From assembly GCA_040954595.2 (NCBI GenBank), contig CM082584.2:13702001-13766000 (forward strand): a stretch of DNA of 64,000 bases, written 5' to 3'. Within the stretch, counting starts at the first letter, position 1. Each line of letters opens with the position of its first letter. Made by a program: the position numbers and the translations under genes. The DNA comes from Balanoglossus misakiensis (Eukaryota; Hemichordata). The notes under the pieces are model-generated. The model made no database searches. It saw only the letters and a list, made by a program, of their open reading frames with translations, and was not told the origin of the DNA. Positions 55,101-64,000 of this stretch are shown here, one piece after another.

Positions 55101-58100
55101 TTGAGGGATAAACACAAAACTATGTTTTTTTATTGGTTCTTTATTATCTATAAACAAATAATTCATCCATATAATTGATACAGAAACACAGACAAAACAC
55201 GTAAGAGCCAGGGCCCCCATGATCCATCCATTATGTTAAAATTTATTACGTCAGCAGTAGCTCACCCATTGCATTCTCATATTTCTGTGCCCCCCCCCCC
55301 CCCACAAAGCTCTTTGGGTCAGCGTATTTCCTGTGAGGGTGTGCACAGGTAGGCTTTGAGAGGGATCCGATATAGCGGACTCCCCTGTGGATAATTCAAT
55401 CTGCTGTTTACAGTGATTAGACACAGATAAATTACCCTTAGGACGTGATAAAATCTTTCAAGAAAATAAAACACCCTTTTTTGACAGTAATTTTTATGAT
55501 CTTTTCTATTTTTCTTGCAAGACATATTAAGCTTAATGTTGGCTGTCAGATGACGTCTTTTGCGTTGTTGCCGAAGACGGGATATTATCTGTCACATCAA
55601 ACGAATGAGAATTCTGAATGTGGTACTAGCGGTGTTAAATTATGATTAATAAGTTTCCCCTGCATTCATATTGACCGTAATTGTGATAGGTATAATGTTT
55701 GTGACATAATCAGCTTTGACAGTTGGTGATGATCGTGTTTACATGTGGGGATTGTTTAATATTTAATTTATCTGCATTAATGAATACATTATACGTGTGG
55801 GTCAAATAAACTTCTTCTCTTTATGGAAACTTTTGTAAACTCTTCGAAAAATTCTGATAAATGTATGAAGTATGTATAAGCAGTTTTGATTTAAAATATC
55901 AGTTGCAGACTTTTTCGTGGATTACCAACTTTATTTGTGAAGTAAACAATTCTTTTCGGTGGACTAAGATTTTTCATCAAAATTGATGTTTTATGGCGCA
56001 TCATTTCATTTGTGACAAAAGATTTTTTTTTTCATGTGAGACGAATGGACAATGGTGAATTTGATTAGAGTCACCAAAAACACTATGCATCTTCTCCATG
56101 AATAATAAAAATCATGAATATTTTACGTTGAAATGTTCATCTATCTTGTGATTGCACGATATTGTTTATAAATAATAACTTTGTTTCTCGTCAATTTAGA
56201 TAGACAGTCGAAACTACATCATCATATGATTTTGAATTATTGAATAGTGGTAGGTTTTTCCACCTGTTTGGAAGATATTTTGATTTTATTAGTAATGTGA
56301 TGCTGTGAAATGCACCCATTTTAATTTAAAGTTGCATTTTCTTATTATTGTTTAACAAGCAAAAATGTGGAAAAAACACACTGAATAAATTCAATGAAAA
56401 CCAACTGCAGGTGTCTGTAGACTCATTACAGACAGGTGTCCATTACGGCATCAGGGAAACCTAATTAAGATGTAATTTGCTTGATGATTGAAACAAAACA
56501 CTTGTCTGATTAGACTGATCAGTGATACAACACGGAAGCCAGATAAAATGCCATGTTTATGTAATAACTATGTTTCATGTTTAATTTATCCTTGGAAAAA
56601 AACAAAATGAAATTCTTTACCATACCAAGATGGTTATCATTCAGTATCTTAGGCGACCAAGATGATTATTTGCTGATTGAAGTGGGAATCATATTGCAGT
56701 CAAGCTGTTATGTTAGATTAGTAGCATACATGATTACTAGAGGCCAATGATGCATTAAAAACTTTCAAATGGTTACATTTGATGTGTGAGCTAACAAAGC
56801 TTGCATTCATTGTAGCAATTAATAACGCCAGAAACATCAATATTATGATTTTTATATATTCGCTTACTTAAAATACATTTAGGGGACGGGTGCTGATAAA
56901 TTTGCAAAGATATGGGTCACTAGCACTTAACTGTGGGGGTTTCAACCTGATTTATTACCCCCACATTTTTGTAATTAAACAGAGTGACTGTAGTTTTATG
57001 GGGCTGAATATATCAGAGAACAAAGCCCAGATAGAAAGTCAGAAAGATGAGGAGAAGTTGGCCAGACGTGGATCCATCACCATCAGAACTTGAACCGTAA
57101 AATTGTACGACGCGCTATTAGCATTCGGAGGGATGCATCTGGGAAAGTGACATGTGATGAGTTCAATTGTAAAGAAGCATTATTTAGAATGATAAATTGG
57201 ATGAATGAAGTTTGTGTGACAGATTTATCAGACGGCGATAGTGGCTGCCATGCGAGGAGATAGTGAGTCCCCCCAAATGTTATCATCATCCAGCGCAAGC
57301 GCAACTGCGAAGTAAAATTGATGTGTTCGTCACTCTCTCACGGTAGTACAATATTAGGGTTGCTAACGGCAATATTTTACCAGTCCCCCATTAACTGGCA
57401 AATCAATGAACCACCTCACTTTCTTTGTTAATTTTGACTGCATCCTGTAGCAGTGAAATAAATGATGCCTACGATTCAGGCAATAGATCTGTCAAGCCAG
57501 GGGTGAGCAATCGAACCGTCGCTGAATATTAATCACCCCTGAAACCCCATTAACGACTCATCACTGTAAACTTTTGTGGTCTGGCATTTAATGCTTGGAA
57601 TACAGACTAGAATACTTCATTAATTGGGTGTTATGCATTGTTTTAGAGTATTTTTCCATCTCAGTGATGGTGGAAAAGCTCCGTTGCTCCAATAGGGTAG
57701 AAATGAACTGTGGGGTTCGTGATCAAACAAAAAAGAGAGTCAAAACTGTTGACCATGAACGGACCGTGAAAGATAATCCCTCAAATGAGTGCTAATTCTT
57801 TGTGATGCTGCGTTTTGGAAATTATCATCAGATTTCTTCAAAAGCTGCCATGTGTTGAAAAGTGAGAAAGGAGAGAGAAATGAGAAAAACTATAAAAGAT
57901 GAAATTTGATGAATCTGAGCAATTGGATCGTTGTTAATCTCGACTGAGTGGTGTTTAATGAGGTGCTGTATTCAAAGCTTTTGTTCTTGGGTTCTGTGGC
58001 TGCGGTCGAGATAAAAAAGCTGGCTGATTGCGTTCTGTGAAAAAAATGACATTGACTTCATGTCAGAACGGAGCAGGCAGAGTCTGCACGTGATACGCAT

Positions 58101-61100
58101 GACATCTCTCTCACATAAATTGCGCAGAAGAGGAGAAACCGGACAAAAGAAGCCGTAATGAATTAAAACAGCATATAAATAATTTAAACAAACGCTGCAG
58201 AATGCAAGATAGCAATGAGGAAATTGCATGTTACATCTAATGATAGATGTTCCAACGCAAGGCAAAGTGGTTTTGATGAACGGTGAAATTGCCCACAAAT
58301 GTTTGGATAAAGTTAAGTGGAAGATAATTATGTGTTATCGAACAAGAAAAATTACACACAAGTTAGAATGATGTGTAGCAGCTGTGTGTTCCCAGGTCTA
58401 ATATGTTCTGGGAAAAAACACATAGATAACACGAGAAATCAAAATAGCGGCTGTCAGCGATGATTGTCTTCCTGTCAATCTTTACCATGCAACAATTCTA
58501 CAGTCTTTTATTGGCCAGTATGCGTCACTGTAGCTGTCTATTTTAATGTAAAGTTTTATCGCGATTTTTAGAGACCTGTGTGCTGTGGATCACCACTTGC
58601 AGTAAACTTGTGTAGACTGAGAAAAAGTACATTGTGGTACGATGGTCTGTGAGAGTAAAGGTCCAATCTTGAACATGCATTTTAAACAATGCACCCTGCT
58701 AGAAATCCAAAGCCCTCCCTGTGACATATCAAATGGTTCTTCCCTAGCATATATGTTTGCTAAAATGTAATGCTGAATCTGTTAATATGTATGCAAGGTC
58801 ACCTGGGTGTTTTGCAGGAAGATTGAGCCAGCATTACTAACGTAAATGTTGGGATTATAATTTTTTGTTGTTGATTATAAAGCATGATACCTTGTTTGCA
58901 TTCTGTTATGAAATAGGGAAAAATGAAGTTCTCAATCTCTCCGGGACATTTTCTATGATAAACTTGTGACCTTTTGGCGAAGTCCAAAGGAATGATGGCT
59001 GGCATTTCCCCGAATTGATGGTTTTTTGCATCTGTGAAGTTAAAGACAGACACTAGACTGCTAATCCCTCTGTCACCCCAGAATGAATAACTGTTATTCA
59101 TCATCAAATGGCAAGTGCATGGAACAAATGCTTTGAGGCTGCCATTGAATGGAGATGTGTGCCAGTCTCAAACGGCTAGCTGACCCAACATGCTCATTTC
59201 TAATGCTGATAATACCATTGATTATTTATTCCAGTTTTGACAAAGATACAAGACGGATTTACAGCTTATTTTGTCACAAGAGGGGTAAACTGTGCGCGCT
59301 AAATACCGCTGAAAGAAATGCTGCACGTAGAAAGCAAAAATAAAGATGATCAGATTCAGACGAGTATTCTCGGGGAATTACCTGGCCAGATTAATAGTAA
59401 CTTGATACTATTATACTCGGAAAATGTACCGTCTACTCGAAATAAGTACTAAATTAAGAATTCGAAAAGGAGTAATTGGGGTAGGCGATATTGTGACTTG
59501 CCGAAGCATGGGCATTAGTATATTATTTTGTGCATTAGCATTCATTCCCATCACTCATTCCTGTGTTACAATACCTCCGGGGGAGAAATTTAATTTTCTG
59601 ACAGCGGATATAACACGTAATCTGGCGAGCGGGGCAAATATTTTGACATCGTTTGCAAGATACAGGAAAGGGAGAGATCAAACTGCCATCCTAGGAATTA
59701 GAAAGACTTGGGGAAAATAATTTTGTGTTTTCTAATCTATCTCCATAAAAAAAACTTTCTTGTGATTTTTTGTCAGTGGGGGATGCAGTGTGTATGGTTG
59801 CCACAGCAACATGCTTCCCTCCTCATGATGTCTACAAAACAAAATTCTTGTATTCTTGATCAGGGCATAAATGCATGATAGATATTAAAAAAATGATTAT
59901 GGAATACAGCACTTGATCGTTGGCCTCTGCTGTGACTGGGTTGCCATGGTGACAAGGTGGTGACTACCAATTGTCGTTTCCATTGAAGATCCAGGGAGAG
60001 ATTCTTGAGATCCACATCTTTGAAGCGGCGTCTTTGTAATGCTGAAAGGTGTCCTTGTTTTCTATCTTGCCCGATCTTATCTAAGATCACATAAAGCCAT
60101 CACCATGGCAATTGAGGATTAGTGGAATTCTTCCCTCTTTTCTTCGTCATTCTTGGGTAACCTCTCCGATGATGATTTTTGATGACTAAAAGTCCATTAC
60201 TTACTACAGTTGGATCATCATACCTGAGACGCAGATGCGGCTTGTTTATACTTTCAAGGAGGAAATTAATATCATTGACTTTAAAAAAAGAAGAAGGGCC
60301 TTTGTCGAGAACCGCTTTCAACTTTGTGATGAGTGGTACAGAATTTAGAAACTGTCAGAATCACAACATAAATAAAGAAATTGACCCTTTTCATCAGAAT
60401 GCGGGGATATGGAAAATCCAAATAATATTGAATCGCAGTGTGTACATGTGTGACAATTTAAGAAGAGCCGTAGTTCTACCAAAACTTGGACACAGTTAGA
60501 TTTATGTGCAAAATACGTTCGTCCTGTTGGCTAGTTGTATCGGAAATGTAAACGCTGCCAGGGCAGATGAATTGATCCGATCTGGAAATGCAAGCACGGC
60601 ACAGTATTTCTGTTTTGTGCGTGGCATGAAGACTCTTGCAGGTCTCTTGATGTGCAATCATATTTTTTTATTCTGGCAGAGTGTATCATTGTATGCATTC
60701 AACTAAGAACTGGTGCGCACACAATGGCTTTCACATTGAAATGAAGTAATTGTAATCTTCTTCAAACGTGTTCCTTGAAAGTGGAGATGCCCTAGAGCAA
60801 TAGGCAGGGAAAATTGAAAATGAACTATGTGTATGGTTTGATAGATTGTGTCAGAAAGCAAAGTAGGTTACACATTTCATATGGTTTGATATTTGCACAA
60901 TTTGACAAACTACCTCAACGAGATAAACATTTTTCCCTATTGTAGATGAGAAAGGTACAGTAATTTTTTTCAAATTTTAATTTCAGAACGTTTAGTCTGA
61001 ACTGCAACATGAGCTGTAATTTCTTGTTCCACAACCTCTGATGTGTTGAAACATCCAGTTCTGTGTTCAGCTTGTCACCACAACCGGACAGATCGTGTAG

Positions 61101-64000
61101 CCAGCATTGTTACATCCAACAATTGAATTAATTCCACTTTTCCAGACTTTAATTCAATTTTCAGTGTTAACAATGCACATTACATGTTTGTGTGTTGGCA
61201 GTCTGAATATACTGGGAGGGCACAGATTGAGTGAGGTGGTTTTTATCATCATTTTTTCGTACCAAATATTGATATTTTTGCCAGATATTGTTATTGTGGA
61301 AAAAAAGGGTCTGTTCGCTGCCAGTGTAACTACACTAGTTAGTGAGACATCATTGACACCTGGTAATAGCGGTCTCGCTGTAGCAGCTGGCAATCGGCGT
61401 TCAACACTGTCATATTACTGGCCTGAGGTGAAAAGAAATTGTTAATACAGCTTAGATAAACTGGCTATAAGAAATGTAGATGATGGGATCTGTGTGATTA
61501 CAGTACACTGCTAAAAAAGGTGTTAATTTACACCGGAATTGAGCGGCTCGGTGTGCTGTGTGCAACATTGTACATGACTTTGCATTGAAGAGGGTCATGC
61601 CATGTGCCGACTTTTCCAAATGAGTATTTGTGTGTATTGACAGACATGAAAGACTGTGTGTTCAGTCTGTCGCACACACCTTTACACGTTCCTCGTCTAA
61701 ATGGAAATAAAATGCAGTCGAATAATTGAATTTTTTTTAGCAGCGACTCTTTTTTTAGGGTCTTCACTTAGTTTAAGATGAAGGAAATGTAGGGAAATGA
61801 AACAAAGGAGGACAAAAAAAAAGGTTCTGGCTGGAAATTTCCATACAGATGAGTCACTATTCAGAGTCCTCCGTACGGTTGTGTGAGAACCTGGGAATGC
61901 TCTTTGACGAAACATACACAAATGAAGTGCGTGACCCTCGTATTTGTTGACGTCTATGCAAATTAATTAGCTGAACATGTAGAAAGGGTTGCTGATGTAG
62001 TATACATGATTATTTTGTTTATGCTGTGTGTGTCTGGTGATATGAACATCTATGCACATCTCAGTTTAATACTGTTTCAGCTGCTGAATTTGAATCACTG
62101 CTTCAGGGTTTAACTGTCAGTCGTAATATCTAGCAACTGTTGTCTTCTGTTTAGGTTGTATCACCACGTCACTTATATTTGGCGCGTTGTGTTTTAATCA
62201 AACCAAGCAGCTCATAGCGTACTGAGTTTATATCAATCAAGCCTTGACAGAGGTTTTCATCCTGATGTGTTTGTTTCCAAACTCTTGACTCCAAAAGAAC
62301 ATGGTCACTTGAACCAAAAAACACAGTAGTGATAACAGGCTGTTGATTGGTGTGCTTGGGGGCATGGCCAGAGATGGTTTCCTAGCAACAGGCAAAATGC
62401 AGCCTTCAATGTCAACTCTAATGGTTTTTCATGTGTGGTTTGACTTGAAGTCATCTGAGCTTTCCATGAATGGAAAAAGTCCAAGTTCAAGTTGCAGGGT
62501 AACTTTTGAGAAAAAAGTGCAGGTGTCGTCTGCTTCAATTTCCCAGGAAAGTTTTAATAAGTTTAAAACTCAAGGCAAAATTTTTCAGTCGCTGCATTTG
62601 AAGGCTCATAATAGCCTCAGGACGTATGGTGTGTCTTTGATCATAGACTCTGAGGCAATTGAAATTCAAAGGTAAAGTGGGTATAAATCAACTGGTCAAT
62701 GGTCTCCAAGCATGCAAAGCCCCCCGAGGAGGCGGCCATCTTGATTTTTTTCCAGGTATCAGTTAGTGCACCGGCGTTTCTTGTACAATTCTTGATAAAA
62801 GATTAAAGCTGCCATCCCTTATCTAGCGAGGAGGAATTAGACTATCCATCACTCAATCCATCTTCATCTTTGTACCTAATGAACACCGTGAACTGTGATA
62901 TAGCCTTGTGAATACTTTATTTGCCCCTGTGGTGTGTAATAATTTTACTCTGTTGCTCGCTTAGTTTGCAGAAATTTGATCCAAATCAGAGGATGACAAT
63001 ATAGGGCTAAAGTTTCACAATGTGGTACCTGCCAGGTAGCATTTAACTATTGTACAGGGGCAGGAAAAGATTAGGTGGTGCAGTCGTTCTATTGTATCTT
63101 TGAATGGGGAACTTCATGTAAATGTTGGTAAAATTGAAAGTGGAGGTTATGCAATCAAGTCTTACAAAGTTGCCACCCTCACTGTAACATGTACATGTAA
63201 TATAGTAATATAACTTAAACTTTTAAGAGATTCTTTATGTCTCTCAGCTTATTGTCATTGATTGTGTATTAATATTCAAATGAAATCTGTCCAAATTTTC
63301 CTAATACCACAAAGAATTTCTCATTGCTACCATTCTGTAATTATAGAGCAGTAAACTCTCCCACTGTAAAATATTGTCCCTTTTTGTGGTCAATAAAATT
63401 TGATGTCTTTTAGACAGAAGAATATGAAAGAATATGAAATCATTAAAAAATTAATTGGAGATTCATTCAATTTGACTATCAGCATGTGATATCTTTGTAG
63501 GAGGCCTTTAATAATAATAATAATAGCTTTTTTTCGTGATTAATCTAAGAGAAATAAAATCGAAATTAAAACATTTGTCAGGATTTCTCAGTATGTGAGT
63601 TCAGGAATCCCGTCGCGACAAAGCCAGTGGTGATATTTCTTTTTTTTCAACTTCAGTGAGAGAAATACACACTGATGCTTCAATTAAGATAAATACGCAA
63701 GGCTGTTGTGACAATTACAGGAGCACCATGGGTGTGTGTGTGATTAAAATTCAACTGGAAAGAAACAGTTGCAAACCATCCTCAAAAAATAAGCTTGTGG
63801 CCATGATAAAATGATATTGATTACATGTTGCAGTGGCTAATCACACCTGTGAGGAGTGCCATCTCTCTTGTATCCTGTTACTTCGTTTGTACATATATAA
63901 TATGGGTGCTGCACAGCGGTATCTACATTTAAAGGGGGTCTTTAACCTAGATCTCGACATCTGATCTGTACAAGCTGTCACGTTATTCTTTGTTCATATC
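52125..64000. other. Long non-coding stretch to the right edge
   Basis: No splice-bounded coding exon found. Contains X-box-like motifs (59797-60112), a C14 run (55290-55303), a YY1-like ggcggccatcttg (62731) and a TACATGTACATGTA at 54787. Many TAAT-core sites and low variation in composition would fit a regulatory-rich intron. Confidence 0.4.
59797..60112. promoter_or_regulatory. Cluster of three X-box-like motifs
   Basis: GTTGCCACAGCAAC (59797-59810) and GTTGCCATGGTGAC (59940-59953) fit the RFX consensus closely; ATCACCATGGCAAT (60099-60112) is a weaker third. Role inferred only. Confidence 0.4.

Noticed and set aside
59424-59720. 98-residue frame with a hydrophobic segment
   Set aside because: No family resemblance and no splice context; likely chance.

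Overview
This is eukaryotic genomic DNA. It is AT-rich, with many short exons bounded by GT-AG introns, microsatellites and several non-autonomous DNA-transposon footprints. The gene content and repeat style fit a marine invertebrate, most likely a non-vertebrate deuterostome (echinoderm, hemichordate or amphioxus-like). No species assignment can be proved from the sequence alone.

Region 1 (about 1.8-22.5 kb, + strand) holds almost all of one large gene, reconstructed here as 35 coding exons (1819-21315). The exons keep one reading frame across every junction and encode about 1,796 residues; only the signal-peptide exon(s) lie off the left edge or are unrecognised. The product is a type I receptor. 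Outside the cell it has Ig-like, Ig-like, four 8-cysteine EGF modules, Ig and four fibronectin III modules, then a membrane-proximal domain with an Arg-rich cleavage-like site. A transmembrane helix, a Tyr/Pro-rich linker, two tandem protein tyrosine phosphatase (PTP) domains and a C-terminal Tyr-Ala-Asn-Phe tail follow. The order Ig-Ig-EGF-Ig-FN3, and specific EGF sequence such as the Pro-Asp-Pro-Tyr-Gly-Cys-Ser-Cys string, match the angiopoietin receptor kinases TIE1/TIE2. The intracellular half is a phosphatase resembling the R2B (MAM-type) receptor PTPs. A TIE-like ectodomain coupled to a phosphatase instead of a kinase is the main discovery of the window. A decayed fifth EGF exon sits in the intron after the first EGF exon.

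Region 2 (22.5-25.8 kb) is intergenic and includes a 164-bp (CT)n tract.

Region 3 (25.8-64 kb) has no convincing coding exon. It has a CpG-richer block with two candidate 5' untranslated first exons ending in strong splice donors (26159 and 27870), and a well-defined non-coding internal exon at 51950-52124 with a strong acceptor and donor. I read this as the 5' end of a second + strand gene (or a lncRNA) with very long introns, whose coding part would lie beyond the right edge. The intervening DNA holds a TTAA-flanked inverted-repeat element (42657-43812), an 89-bp palindromic MITE, two clusters of RFX X-box-like motifs, a degenerate minisatellite near 49.5 kb, GATG/GATA tetranucleotide repeats near 51 kb and dispersed TACATGTACATGTA palindromes.
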